Shown: positions 45,818 through 57,727 of the stretch, piece after piece
How positions within the stretch are numbered: the stretch's first letter is position 1
Layout of the letters: each line of letters opens with the position of its first letter
Assembly (NCBI GenBank): GCA_009733575.1
Contig: ML769400.1
Span: 124,001 to 188,000 of the forward strand
Length of the DNA: 64,000 bases
Direction of reading: 5' to 3'
Origin: Gymnopus androsaceus JB14
Lineage: Eukaryota; Basidiomycota; Agaricomycetes; Agaricales; Omphalotaceae
Program-made: the position numbers and the translations under genes
Notes under the pieces: generated by a model
Databases searched by the model: none
What the model saw: only the letters and a program-made list of their open reading frames with translations
Told to the model about the DNA's origin: nothing

Positions 45818-47674
45818 TTCACTGTAAATGGTCTTTTTGATGCGACCGGGCTAATATCCTGCTACCAGACCGGAAGTCAAACCTTTCGGGCTCAACCCAG
45901 CAGCTAATTTGATCAGACCTGCTATCTGACCCAGGCCAGTCGGAGTCAGTGACAACACTGGTCAGTGAATCTATAGCCATTACACAGAAGCCACAGCACT
46001 GTATAAAACTGTGATTTGCTGTGAGTTCTGTGGGCTGCTGTGGATTGCTGTAGCGAATGCCCAGGTTTTGCTGATGTCTACCACAGTATGAGCATCGAAA
46101 CAGCTTCAGGCCTTTATGGGAGTTCTCATGGACTGAAGATAGGGAATTAGGATCTTAGCAGAGGGAAAGGCTACTGCAAACACTCACAGACAAGATTTTG
46201 CTTTGCAGTGAAATTGGCATCACAGAAGGAGCAGATGAAATTACCTTTCATGCGCTTATTCCATGCTACCTCTTTAACATTTGGAGAGCCAACTGTTTTA
46301 TTCTTTATGTCCTCAGCAGTTGGTAAAGAAAGACCAGCTTGAAATTCTTCCTGAAGGAAGCCTTCTGTAGCCAGGCTTCGATGTAGATACCCGGACCACC
46401 GAAGAAGAAGAGCCTGCTGCGTCGTGTTCCACTGCGCAATTGCCAATTCTGGTGTTTCCAGGGGAGCATCTAGAAGCTCCCCACAGAGTCCGCAGCGTTC
46501 ATACCAGGATGGCCGTTGGTATATCAGCACTGCATTCCGAAATGCATTTGGGGTGAGGGTTAATTCTTCTCGAAGATAGCCTTCACAGCTGTGTAAAGCA
46601 TATTTAAAGCCATCGTGTCCGACAGCGAAAGGGAGTTGAAGACGATCTTTGTTGATCTCAGTGTGAATCATCAGGTCATTGTAGGTTTGGCATATGTAAG
46701 CCAATGATAACATAGGGAAGCCAGTAGGATTCCAGATTATTTCGCGTCGGGGAGGGCGCTTGCCAATGGTATTCTGAAGTATCTCTGGAGGAATTTCATC
46801 ATTCCCTTCCTCCATGTGAGGTGATATCGAGTTGTTAATTTCATTCTTCAGATGCTGATCGGCCTCGTCACCTTCGGGTTACAGTCAGGAAGTATCTCGC
46901 TGGTGCAGAAAAACTGAACTTACGGTAGATGGTATGGTTGGCACTATTGAAAACCTAGAAGATGAACGACATCTCAGTAGTAATCCAATTTTCAGTGCTT
47001 TTGTCAAGCTTCTGACCTTTCTTATAAATGAGTTATATATATCGACATCTGCTGGTAAGTGCAGAATATCGGTTGAATCATCGAGGGGATTGGGAGTAAA
47101 TGTCAACCGGGTATGACCAGCGCCGTCTGAAAAAACCTCCAAATTCTGTTTTCCGAGTCAATTCAGGATTGTTAGGTTTGAAGGGTATCACTTGCATTCT
47201 CGTTAAAATGTGACAATGGGAGGACTACTTTTGAAATGTAGTCAAAGGCCGACTACAATTTGAAGTTAACCAATTATCAGGGTCTGTTGGGTACTTGGAC
47301 GCACTGCGATCCCATAGACCTGAAAACTTGGTCAGGACATAGCTGGAGAGATTCACTGACAAAACTCTTACTACTCGCAATCCCACTACAGCAGTTTCCT
47401 TAGATCCTTTTCTTAGCATTGAGGCCACTACATGATGAGTGTTTATACTGGCCACTGTATGTGGTATTGAAGTGTACACCACCATGAACGTTGGAAAATA
47501 CACGCACCACCATCGAAAACGATATAATGCGCATCTGATGAAGCAGAACTAGGTGATATCCCTACGATTTCAAGAAGATGAGCATTCCTGCCAACGAAAC
47601 TTGTTAGCATAGCTCCTAGGTATCTGCATGCCTTACATCAAGCATCGAGAAAAGTCTACAGTTTTCTGCCACAT
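45818..47674 (-). CDS. C2H2 zinc-finger protein whose second finger is interrupted by a transposable element
   Basis: Probable transcription-factor-like protein. Exon chain: MWQKTVDFSRCLM, NAHLLEIVGISPSSASSDAH, YIVFDGDGAGHTRLTFTPN, DVDIYNSFIRKVRSLTKALK, HLKNEINNSISPHMEEGNDE, then a long exon with IIWNPTGFPMLSLAYICQTY, a Cys pair CGLCGELL, and finger 1 FICSFCDANFTAKQNL joined over an intron to VFHENSH (C-x2-C-x12-H-x3-H). Finger 2 starts FRCSYCGR and then enters the CATCAGC element at 46076; the frame stays open for about 90 codons to a TGA at 45818-45820. One intron (about 47.13-47.49 kb) is unusually long. Whether the element-derived tail is used is unknown. Confidence 0.55.
45975..46076. 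mobile_element. CATCAGC-ended element, partial copy in zinc-finger gene
   Basis: The right end reads GCCCAGGTTTTGCTGATG, matching the long copy, and the interior has the same CACAGCACTGTA and GCTGTGGATTGCTGTAGCG words. No opposite end was found, so the left limit is approximate. On the minus strand the element begins exactly where the second zinc finger of the adjacent gene breaks off. Confidence 0.6.
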
Positions 47675-48401
47675 CTAGAGAACCGCCGTAAGAAATGTCT
47701 TGACCGACTCTAACTGCGCACCTGCTTGGCCGCGGGGCCCTCAAAAACCTGAACCACCACGTCAGATTTCTTCCGCTTTGCGCTGTGGAATCGAGAGCCT
47801 TTTCGTATGGCTACAACATTTAGCTTACAAAGCTCATTCCTGGGGATCTGTGGTTTATGGTCAGAAGTCATTGTTAACAGATATAGCAGTGCTGCTCACC
47901 ACACGAAATGCGGTGGAAACGTCTTCTTGCTTGCGCGCTGCAAGTTTGGGTGCATATGAAAACTCAAACCCAATCGACAGATATTGACTCGGATATGCTT
48001 ACGGTTGAATCCATGACAATCCCCCGAAACAGCGTAGAATTGACTGTTGTGGATTGTAAAACCGTGCGATTGAGGGAAAAATGAAGCCCTGAGGAGGATA
48101 TGGTAAACGAAAAGCTGCAAAAGCGGAAGGACAAAGAGAACTCGCCCTGGAAGTGTATCCCCCCCAAGACGTCTTTGCATGTAAGTGAATCTTGATAGAG
48201 AACGGCCAGAAGCCAGCTGCAAGAGGTGTGCGCCAGAAGTAAGATAGCAGAGAAATAATGGAGCTCACTCTAGAAATGTGTTCACAACCTTCACTTAGAA
48301 CGCAGCTCAGCGAATGGGTGTAATAAAGAATAAAGCTGTAGGATTGTTGTCGCAAACTTGATTTGGCGCTTATAATCGGCCTCACAGCTTATGATTAGAT
48401 T
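47675..48401. other. No recognised gene
   Basis: About 730 bp. Overlapping open frames on the minus strand (47.9-48.39 kb) are hydrophobic but without family signals or splice logic. Confidence 0.4.
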
Positions 48402-48758
48402 ATGACGCTTCTCGTTCTCGATTTGCTAGATGTCGCCCATCCTGCTCTTCTCTCCAGGCAATACAGTATCATTACAGAATGGTGCAAAAAATTCATCGTT
48501 GGAAAAGCTATATTTGAGCTCGATACGACTATCATGACTCGCTCCTGTATTCGAAACTTCCAGTCACATCGCTCAATTCGCAGATGGGATGGTAAAAGAT
48601 GTGAAGATGTGGAAACTGGGGATATCATCCGTGCAGACCACCTTGTGAAGAAACTTTTGGAAGCGACATTGACTGGGGATAAGGAGATACAGGCTGCGAG
48701 GAGGATGAGGGATAAAAAGAAAGCGGGCAAAGTCAGATACAACTGGCAGACGAGGTGA
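48402..48758 (+). CDS. Hypothetical protein, 118 codons
   Basis: Single uninterrupted frame: MTLLVLDLLDVAHPALLSR, then a charged body (IRRWDGKRCEDVETGDIIRA, KLLEATLTGDKEIQAARRM) and a basic end KKKAGKVRYNWQTR. Composition is protein-like, but there is no recognised domain, and an antisense frame of similar length exists. Could be a small gene, a last exon or chance. Confidence 0.3.
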   Translation: MTLLVLDLLDVAHPALLSRQYSIITEWCKKFIVGKAIFELDTTIMTRSCIRNFQSHRSIRRWDGKRCEDVETGDIIRADHLVKKLLEATLTGDKEIQAARRMRDKKKAGKVRYNWQTR

Positions 48759-49102
48759 TCGAGAGTTATTTTGGCTTAATTACGCGTCGATCGATCTCAT
48801 ATGTTCATTCTATAATTGTATTTCAGGACAATTTTCTGGTCCGGAATTGGGCAACCCCTGCTGGATGTTAGGAAACCGGAACACTAATAATGAGGTGGCC
48901 GAGCCTCAAGCTTCCTCTGTACAAGACCATTTCCTAAACATTTCCCTGCTCCTTGATTACAACAACGGTTGTATACTGCTCGCTTCCCCCAGATAGGGAG
49001 GAGTTTCAGTACTGTCAAAATCAGTGTTGTTGACCCTGCTCACAATCGCCGTGCTGAGTGAGAATGACAGCTCACTGCACTTGTTGCTGCAATGGAGCTC
49101 GA
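48759..49102. other. No recognised gene
   Basis: About 340 bp between the hypothetical ORF and the pseudogene fragment. Nothing recognised. Confidence 0.4.
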
Positions 49103-49500
49103 AAAGGCAAGCTCCGTTACGACTCATTCCTAGTCGCTTTCACCCATAGGACCTCCCACTGGTCCGAAAACATTAGTTCCTCTGTTTGCTCCTAGTACCA
49201 GCACCACAGCCACTGCCGTCGCAGGAAACGTCAGCAGCTTATGTCGTTGCTTATTGCTAAATTGGGCGATGCGCTGGCTGAGAATGACTATGTTGGTATC
49301 TCTGCTATCGCTTCCGACTGGGACTTTTGCTCTAGTGGATCTTAGTGGATGGATTGGATCGCATCCGATTATATTTTGGCATGCTGGTATTCAGGGAATT
49401 GAACGAAGAGATAAATCATCGGGAACTTGCACGTTTGATCAGAGTCGGCGAAGCTGAACTCTGTATTTGTATTTTTATGTTGTACTTGTGTTCAAGCGCA
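49103..49500 (+). pseudogene. Truncated copy of the 3' part of the 41-42.5 kb gene
   Basis: Aligns to about 42130-42640: shared words include GTCGCTTTCACCCATAG, CCGAAAACATTAGTTC, AGTACCAGCACCACA, AATTGGGCGATGCGCTG, TATGTTGGTATCTCTGC and, in the 3' flank, TTTTGGCATGCTGGT and ATGTTGTACTTGTGTTCAAG. Relative to the source it has internal deletions (one in the Thr/Ser run and one removing ~75 bp before the AAATTGGGCG block) and frame changes. It ends almost exactly where an inverted-repeat element starts at 49515. Confidence 0.72.
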
Positions 49501-49514
49501 TCGAGTCGAACTAG

Positions 49515-49667
49515 TACTGTACTCTTCCGACCAACTGTTCACAGATTTTGGAAAAATACAAAATAAAAAATACCAAAAAAATCCGAAAATTCGAGAAAAA
49601 ATCAAATCCGATGTCCAATTATTTGGAAGTGACGCGTGACTGAACAGTTGGTCGGAAGAGTACAGTA
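49515..49667. mobile_element. Short inverted-repeat (MITE-like) element
   Basis: Arms at 49515-49541 and 49641-49667 are exact inverted copies over about 27 bases (TACTGTACTCTTCCGACC then AACTGTTCA). The 99 bp between them is AT-rich (AAAAATACCAAAAAAATCCG). Other copies were not seen in the window. It could form a strong hairpin. Confidence 0.62.
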
Positions 49668-50819
49668 GTAGTACTTGGAGATTCGGATGACGTTGCAAAA
49701 AGGGCTCGGGATATTTGATAAACATAGAGGAGAATTCCACCAAAGACGGGCATGTGAAGGTAGGGTCGTTCAGTTAATCCAGAGAATGCGGCGTTTCTCC
49801 AGTCGCTACATTCAAATGTGCAGGCGCGTTGCTCGCTACGTACCATGTGACTTTCGGAGTTTGAAAACCTCGCCATATAAAGCCGATTTTTTTTAGCTGT
49901 TCCTACCGTGTTGCGTTTTCGGTGAGTGTATTTTCTAGCCTCTTAATTCCAACGCCCTGTTATGATGATTCAATTTTTAACCATACTTTACCACATTCCG
50001 AATTCACTATGTGGAGTCTTATAATCGATTTCAGCCTTGTCTGATACCCTTCCTTTATTTCATGCTTGCGTTTCCAAGTTGCTGACTGTTTTCCGCTTCT
50101 CACTCTAGGTCATTTCAGGTGCTAGTGGTGGTTATATTCGGAGCTCTGTACTGCTTGGTGAGTATCTTTTCTGCCTTTTTTCTTCTTTTTCTTCTTTTTT
50201 TTGTGATGAAATTTTTTGACGGGCGGGCATAATTGCACTTCATCCATACCAAAGTCTCACTGTGTACAAAATGTGGAGGCGGATTGGGGTGCTTGTTGAC
50301 AATCCGTCGAGTAACTGATTTTGTTTTATTCTATTCTCTCTTTATCCATTGTGATTTTTACATTACTGACGCGCTGCTTTGTTTATGTAGATGTCTTTTC
50401 CTCGTCCTCTCTCCCTTACTCCTTCCTAATGTCAATGCGTCTTGCTGAAACCATGTCGAAAGTACCGTTCTTATTTCTGAACGTCAGGGAACAGGGAAAG
50501 GTCTCGCAGTTTTGTTTCTTGTTTCGTCTCCTGTACAAATTGGATTTGGTTGTATATGGCACAGTATGGTTAGAAACAGTATCAGATATTCATGAAATAC
50601 CAGTCCTAGAATTTATGCGAAGGTTTTCAGAAGGAACGCAGATATGAATACAGTCATCTACATATATATCGACATCTTTGCAAGAAGATATGTAACATCG
50701 CTGGTACATCGTATAATAAAGTGGTACAATTGTCTGTATTAAGGTGAATGGGAATTATTTAATAATAATAATTCTCGGTCAAGGACAGTGGCTCCGTGAA
50801 GGAACGAGGGAGAAAAGTC
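49668..50819. other. No recognised gene
   Basis: About 1.15 kb. Contains a pyrimidine-rich run at about 50171-50199 and a 108-codon frame (50.32-50.65 kb) with no motif. Possibly the upstream part of an unrecognised gene. Confidence 0.4.
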
Positions 50820-53019
50820 TTAAATTGCCTGTACAAACCATACGACCATAACCGCAGCCAACACCGTCCTCCAAGCCCCAATAACCAACGCCGCAACTCC
50901 ATTCCCAGTGCTAACAAAATCGCTGACCCCAAGAGGAGTATTCTCGGCCCCAAACGCGCGCACGGCCAAGTAATCATACTTTTGGTTGGCCGTGTTAATA
51001 GTGATAGAAGTCTCGAATCCACTCCGGGTTTGGTTGTACAATGATACGGTGTTTGAGCCAGACGAGTCGGAAGCCCCAAGAAGCTCCCATTTCTTAGTCC
51101 GTGTGTCGCCGTTCCACGAAGCATGCACGCTCAGGAGGTTACTTTTGGAATGATTGGGCAAAGTCCATAGAAGGAGGAGCCGTTGGTTCTCCGGTCCAGT
51201 TGAAGCGAAGGCAACGATCTACTAGCTTTGAATATCCGGATATACATGGTCAAAGAGCAATGGACTTACAGCCTTCATTGTTGTTACCACCGATTCACAC
51301 CAAATTGACCAGCCCAAAGAAGCTCGCCGTCCGCCGAGTATTCAGAAGACCATGGCATGAAGCCCCATCTAGATAATGTTCACTGTTCAGCGGCTAGTAG
51401 AACCAAAGTATCCTAATAACGACATACCCGACAAGGAAATTACCATTGGGCTGAAGCTGTACGCTGCCCTGGCTCTGTGAAAGCGTTGTGTTGTGTGGCT
51501 CGAATTCCTGTATGAGCGACACAGACATGTTGGTAAAATTGAGGGCCAAGAACAAGCCACGCGAATTTGCTTCGTCAGTGACGCCAAACTCGCCAGCGTT
51601 GTCAAAGAGACTGTTATAAAAGGTTTTATACTTCAGATTGGGATGAAGTGAGCAGTAATAAAAGACCCACGTCATGGTCGCGCCTGTGTCGTTCTTGGTC
51701 ACCCATCTCGCATGATGTTGCCAGCTGTAGTTTGCACCATCGCCCATAGCAAAAGACGAGTTCATGCCTCCCATCTGCCAGATTATGTCGCCGGTTGTTC
51801 CATTGATGAAGTATATCGTGTAGCAGTGGCGAGACGAGACGAGGTAGTTGCCATCGTCAGATAGGTCGATCGAGTTGATATGCTATGCGAACATTTAAGA
51901 AACAGTATGGAATAATAATACGTGCATTACTAACGAAGTAGTCCCACAGATTGCTAACCGATGTACCGGTCGATCCAATTGGGCTATAGCATTCAGACGG
52001 ACTGACATGATCAATAGCAGACCATGTAAAGAGAGCCTCGCCTAGGACGGAAATAAACCTTCAAGTAATGTAGTTTTGGTCTAGTCACATACCAGTAGTA
52101 ATGTTAATCTCCTGGAACAAACTGTTTGAAAGATAGCCTGTGGCGGGTCCTCCAAAGGCACTCAGGTCATATTCTATAGGTTGATAAGCGGTTGTCATTA
52201 GGGTATTGCTGGTTGTAATCCTGGTCTGCGCATAAAGTGGTTCTTTAGGATTCGCACTGCGGACAGGGATGGGAGACAGACCTCATGAAAATCTGAAAGT
52301 GTGGGACCTGTTATACCGGTTAGATTAGCTGTTCTACGGAAAGGTTGAGATTATTATTGGTGGGGATTGTAAAGAAAACCTTACACTGTCGCGATAAGTT
52401 CGTATTTGTTGTTGATTATAGAGATGGTGCCGTTTCCGACACCTGTGGCGAGCTCATCACCCGACCAGCTTACTATCACAGGTTCGCCTTGATATGTTTC
52501 CACTTGAAAGACCAGCTAACATCAGAGGTTAGAGGGATTCACTCGTGCAGGTTATCAACTGCCTACCGTTTCCCCAAAAGCTGTCCCATCCCACACAAGA
52601 AAACCATTGCTATCATATATGAGGGGTCCAGGTGTAACTGTGGAACTTCCTATGTATCCAAATCGTTTAGGAACAGCACCCAGATCGGATCAAGTTTGGA
52701 AAACCACCATACCTCCGGGTGCAGTGAACAGATAACCAGCGGATATCGACGTCGTTTTGTTTTGAGGTTGTACAAAATTCCATATAGATCTTGAGAGTTA
52801 TTTTAACACAGCTCATATCTTCCGAAATGCAAGAGGGACTCACGGCGTGGAATTCGCGGAGAAGTAGGACTGAAAAGGACCAGCACCATACGCGCCAGCT
52901 GTATAGTCGGCACTCGCGATGTAAACCGAGTCTGAACGCGCAAACTGCACGTAGCTTGGCGATAACAGGCGTAAAGAGAGTGTCAGGAGGGTAGGGAAGG
53001 AGGGACGATGTAAAATCAT
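50820..53019 (-). CDS. Arylsulfotransferase-family secreted/anchored protein
   Basis: Fungal Arylsulfotran_2-type beta-propeller protein; the reaction in fungi is not established. Seen: N-terminal signal-like segment MILHRPSFPTLLTLSLRLL, then GPFQSYFSANSTP, APGGMVVFQT-type exon with LIYDSNGFLVWDG, several small exons, the core SSFAMGDGANYSWQHHARWV, AGEFGVTDEANSRGLFLALN, HNTTLSQSQGSVQLQPNGNF-type stretch with LVGY, and a C-terminal hydrophobic segment VIGAWRTVLAAVMVVWFVQA that may be a GPI signal or membrane anchor. Many sequons (NSS, NDT, NFT, NTT). About ten introns. Exons between 51.8 and 52.6 kb are only partly traced. Confidence 0.75.
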
Positions 53020-54185
53020 AGTGGAATGCGAAAGCTGCTGAACAGCGGACGCGAATGTGGGGGAGCGATGAGGACGGAAAAGATTCTGAAAGAAAGCATC
53101 TGTGGTCCTTTTGTACCTGCATACCGACGGCTCAACTCCACGACTCCGGTGGGTATCAAAACTAGTTTTTGACACGCGCGCAGCACACGACAACAAAAAT
53201 AGATTTTTGCCCTGAACTGCTTTTATTTTTGTCTTCGTTCATTTATTATGGTGCTAGAGAATGTAAAAACAGACACTGACCAAGAAACGCGTCGAGCTGC
53301 GAGCACACCTGCACAACACCTGCAGCACTTTGTGACGTCGTTAATTTTGATTCGTTCTTGGAAAGTTTTCAGACCTCCTCTTTCCCACTGACGATCAGTT
53401 CTCAGTTCCACGCCTCACTCGGTCATGGATATTTTGAACCCCACATCAAGATGAACAGTCGCGTTCAGTCCGAAACGTAAAATCCTGCGATTGTTCCTAA
53501 AACAGACAAGTATCTATCGTTAGACCTAGACTTGTTGATAGATGCTAGTACAAGTAGTGAATGACGATGTTGACCGTTGTAGTTGAACAGTCGAGATCAT
53601 CGTGGCTTTACATTTGACTTTATAACTTCGGGACGGTTCCCTTTAGATAAATCATATTGTTAATGAAATAATCATAGCCAAGACGAAACGGGGTTACCGT
53701 ATCTGGTACTAGGAGGTCCAAGGCTTGCTCTTTCTTCGGTAAAGTTCCTTCCACTGATGGATAAAATATTAGTTTGAGAGGATACAAAGCAACTTGTCTC
53801 TTCGCCTCAGATGAAGATGCGACTCGACGTGTAAACAGCTATAGCTGTTGAGTGACGGAAATTCAGCTGAAGAACGTATCGGTCTTCCCGCTGCCGAAGC
53901 TCATTGACCTTGGGGAGATGAACAGGTCTTTGTAAGACCTTATACCAAAGGATATAAGGCTCTTTAGAGTCAAAGACTGTGGACCGAAGAGCGATGGCAA
54001 ATCAGTCATCATCGGCTTACTCAGCTGACTTCGAGTGCCAGATTCAAACAGTGTTGCGATTTACATCTTGCTTTCTTCTTCTGCCACCACTTCAAGTCTT
54101 TTTCTTCATACCCGTTCACGATCTACAGAAAAATAACGTTTGTACGACTCATTAAACATCAACTATAATTTGGCTATAATCCAGA
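53020..54185. other. Long divergent intergenic region
   Basis: About 1.17 kb between the arylsulfotransferase and MUB1 starts. No exon recognised. Short inverted words CCTTATA / TATAAGG occur near 53938-53962. Confidence 0.4.
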
Positions 54186-57100
54186 ATGCGCGAGTCCAAC
54201 TTTGCGTTTCCCGCTCAGAACAAGGCGTGTGTCTGTATAACCTCTCAGCTTTATGATAGACGTGGTATGTTCTTTTATTCTGGATTTTATCAAAATTTAT
54301 CTCAATTTCTACGCAGCTCTAGACACAACCTCGCCGCTACCACTGTTCAACTCGCTCACTCACCTCACTTACCTCACATCCACTTCACCGCGTATCCGTG
54401 AAATTATGACTATGGATGGTGGACTTGAACGACTCGTTCGGCTTTTACATGAATTTTGTCTAAGTCCACCGCCCCCCGAGAATCCCTCGCTTTTCTACGG
54501 TCTTGCGCCACCTTCTGCTCGCCCTCCAAAACCCCTACCGACTCTCAATCCGCCGAGTTTCGATAAACATGCTGCTTATCGTTTTTCTCTTGCTTTTCAG
54601 TGTGTAGTCAACATCGGAGTTCGCGGGAGCGAGCCAATCCGGAGCAGAGTAGTCCAAGCCGGCACTCTCGAAGTGGTCGGCTGCATTCTTGAAGCCTGGT
54701 TGGCCCACAAGGGCTTTGCCATTGGTCCCAATGCCTCCGGCGGTGCTGGTTCTGCAAACGGTTGGGGCGCTTACGGAAGAGAAACCAGAGAACAGAGGCA
54801 TGCTAGGAGGCAGCAGCAGCGACAGATGCTAAGAGACGTGGAAGAAGCAGCAGAGCTGGCTAGAGCACTCCAGAGGCAAATGAGCCATGCTGTCAGTATT
54901 GCTTTTATATATCCCACTCCTTACTGATTTCTAGATAGGAAGCTACCAGCTCTATAACAGAGATAGACCAAGATCAAGATAGTTCTAACGAGACATCTAC
55001 AACTACTGGTCTTGGCTCGTCAACCTCTGGCATCGAGATAAACAGCGCAGATGCGGACGATGGACCTATCGCCATCAGTTCTACTGGGAGAGATCGAAGT
55101 GGCACTGTCGTCGCTCGTGCCAGCTGGGATCCTCTTGGTCAACAATGGCGAAATGTTGCTACTGCTTCCGACACTGCACGATCATCGCCTACTCCCTCAA
55201 TTTCTTCCAATGAGCAATCTCGGCCGTCTTCTCGTCCAACTTCTGAAACCGAAGATGACGGCGATGTCGATATGGACAATCCAGTTCCGGACAGTGCCAG
55301 CACTAGTGCTAGTGCCAGCGACATGGATGCTCCCCTCGCTCGAACTTCACGGCATCAACGTACACACCGTCCGTCCATGAACCGGCACACGCTTGTCGGC
55401 CTTGGCTTAGGAGGTGATCAAGTCCCACCTATGAATATGGCGATGGGGGGTATGGGTGGTATTGGTCATAGTGATGCCCATATTATCATCAACGACTCTA
55501 TCGGTGGCCCCGATGGTCTGGGTGATGTCGGTATGAACATTGGTGGTCTCGGAGCTGGTATGGCTGGCGAAGATGGGATATCGCTCGATATCGAGAATAA
55601 CGACGATTTCGCCATGGGTGCTCCTCCAGGTGCTCCTGGCGCTATACCCGCAGCCAATATGGGCGACGTCACCTTGGGCCTTGATGCTGACCTCAGTATG
55701 AGTGAGACTGAGGACGGATCTCGTCCTGCTTCTCGTACCAGAGACGTGATTCCAGATAGCCAGGGTGGTCATGACATGGAACGATCTGGAACGGTCAGAA
55801 GACGTCGTGTACCTGGAACTCCAGATGCAACACCTCGGGCCGGAGTCATTGGGCTTCCGCCTTCTCCCTCAACTGCTTCTTCAACTGCGGGAGTGGATAT
55901 ACCTTCTTCTTCAAAGGTTTCTCCCTCAGAGCCATCTTCTTCATCGCTTCCATCATCTTCGAGTATGGCTTCCTCTTCGACTTCTTCTCGAGCTAGTACC
56001 GTGAGAGGGATCTCTCTAGTCGATCTTACGGCTTCATGGAATGCACCTGCAACCAGCGAACCACATGCTGCAAACCATACACTCGACGAGGAGCGAAACT
56101 GGGATCGTAGTCGGGAAGCTGTCCAAAGAGGGACTCTCCAGTTGGAAAATCCAAGAAGAAGGGACAGAGATGGAGATGATGGTCGTACCGCACACCACGA
56201 TGACCGCCAGAATACCCTCACCGTTGAAGCTGCGCGGAGGACTCCTAACATGCTCACGACACCTGGTACGGTGCGATCGACAGCATCTAATATATCTCTT
56301 GCTTCAACTGCCGCTACCGCTTCTACATCTACAACGACACACTCTCTTCCTCCTTCTCCCTACCGAGATGAGGATGTACTGCTGAGTCTGCAACTTCTTG
56401 CCTATCTTAGCAAATACCCGCATGTTCGTCAAGCATTCTACAAAAAGCGAGACAGCTTCCACCCTGCTAGCGCTACCCCGGTTGGTGGATCTGCTGTATC
56501 TACCTCCACGACTCTGCCTTCCACGCCGGGACCCAGTAGAACCGGCAAGGAGAAGGAGCCTAACAAGATGAAAGAATCTTCAGGGTTTTTCCGTGCATTC
56601 GCCAGTGCTACGATCAGAGGAAAGGATAAGGAAAGAGCGAATGAAAAATTCACTTCCCCTTCTTCCTCTTCCACAACTGTCAGTCCTTCGACTATACCGG
56701 CACCTCGACAGACCAACGTGTTCTCTCTAGTAGAACGCTTCACATACCGACCGAGCTCTTCTGAGCTTGCAGAATATAACATCAACGGCACTTCGATGAA
56801 CCCGCCTCCTCGTCTTCCTCCAGAAATCCAGTACTGGGCGGGAGTCATTATGCGCAACGCGTGCAGGAAAGATGATAGCCGTGGAGGTATAAGACAGTGC
56901 GCCAACAGTAGGTTATTTCTCCGAGTCTAAATGGACGATGCTTATTCGTATCTGCGTTTTTTCTAGTGCTTTGCGGTCGATGGGAAGAATATCCTCGAGA
57001 ATTTGCTAAATGCCGTCGGTGTCGCAAGGCCAAGTACTGCGGTAAAGAGTGTCAAAGTACAGCATGGAATGAAGGCCATCGGTTCTGGTGTAGTGCCAAA

Positions 57101-57727
57101 GATGCAGACGATGAAGCTACCGCTGCTCCTGCGGCTGGTGAATCATCTCAATCGCCGCACATACCGATTGCTGGCGAGGGACATGGACTCTTGGATAGAA
57201 GGGAGAGAAGGGATCGGGAGAGGCATAGTGGGAGAGATCGACATGGCGCGAGTGGAACCCATCGTTCTCGAGGACTTGATGCATTTCTTGGTGGCGCCGT
57301 CAGGCAAAACGATGCGTCCACGTCGAGAGCAGCTGAAGTTGTCGATAGAGGGGTTGTCGACAGGGGTCTCGCGCTGTTCAATATTCAACGTGGACAAGCT
57401 CAAGTTGTACCTTCGCAGCCTCGTCGACCAGAGCTTGCATCTTACGGTAGTGCCGATGGGCCTCAAGAGGTGGAAGGTGCTGATGTTGGACGAAGGAGGT
57501 CAGAGACTGTTACTGGGGTAATGTCCATTGGTTCTTCGACAGCGGGAAGATCCGACTTGACGATTCCTCCCTATGTACCCAATTCTACTCAGCGCAGCCA
57601 TGCTCTTCGTGGTCAACCGGAACAGCAGACCTCGAGACTTCATAGGTTACTCCCCACGCGGAATGACAGTGTGGGAGAGTCTTCTTCGAGGACAGGGAAT
57701 GAAGATCATAATATGCTCTTAGGATAA
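54186..57727 (+). CDS. MUB1: MYND zinc-finger protein MUB1/SamB
   Basis: In yeast MUB1 partners the UBR2 ubiquitin ligase (Rpn4 turnover); in Aspergillus SamB acts in morphogenesis. Seen: the very conserved N-terminus MRESNFAFPAQNKACVCITS, LYDRR spliced to ALDTTSPLPLFNSLTHLTYL, IREIMTMDGGLERLVRLLHEF, HAAYRFSLAFQCVVNIGVRG, a very long Ser/Thr/Gly-rich disordered middle (55.0-56.7 kb), PEIQYWAGVIMRNACRKDDS, then the MYND finger CGRWEEYPREFAKCRRCRKAK / YCGKECQSTAWNEGH / RFWC. Four introns, all in frame. The long middle is much larger than in yeast but usual for basidiomycetes. No frame break. Confidence 0.88.

Noticed and set aside
55407..55772. Antisense ORFs inside the MUB1 low-complexity middle
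   Set aside because: Chance open frames opposite a Ser/Gly-rich coding region.
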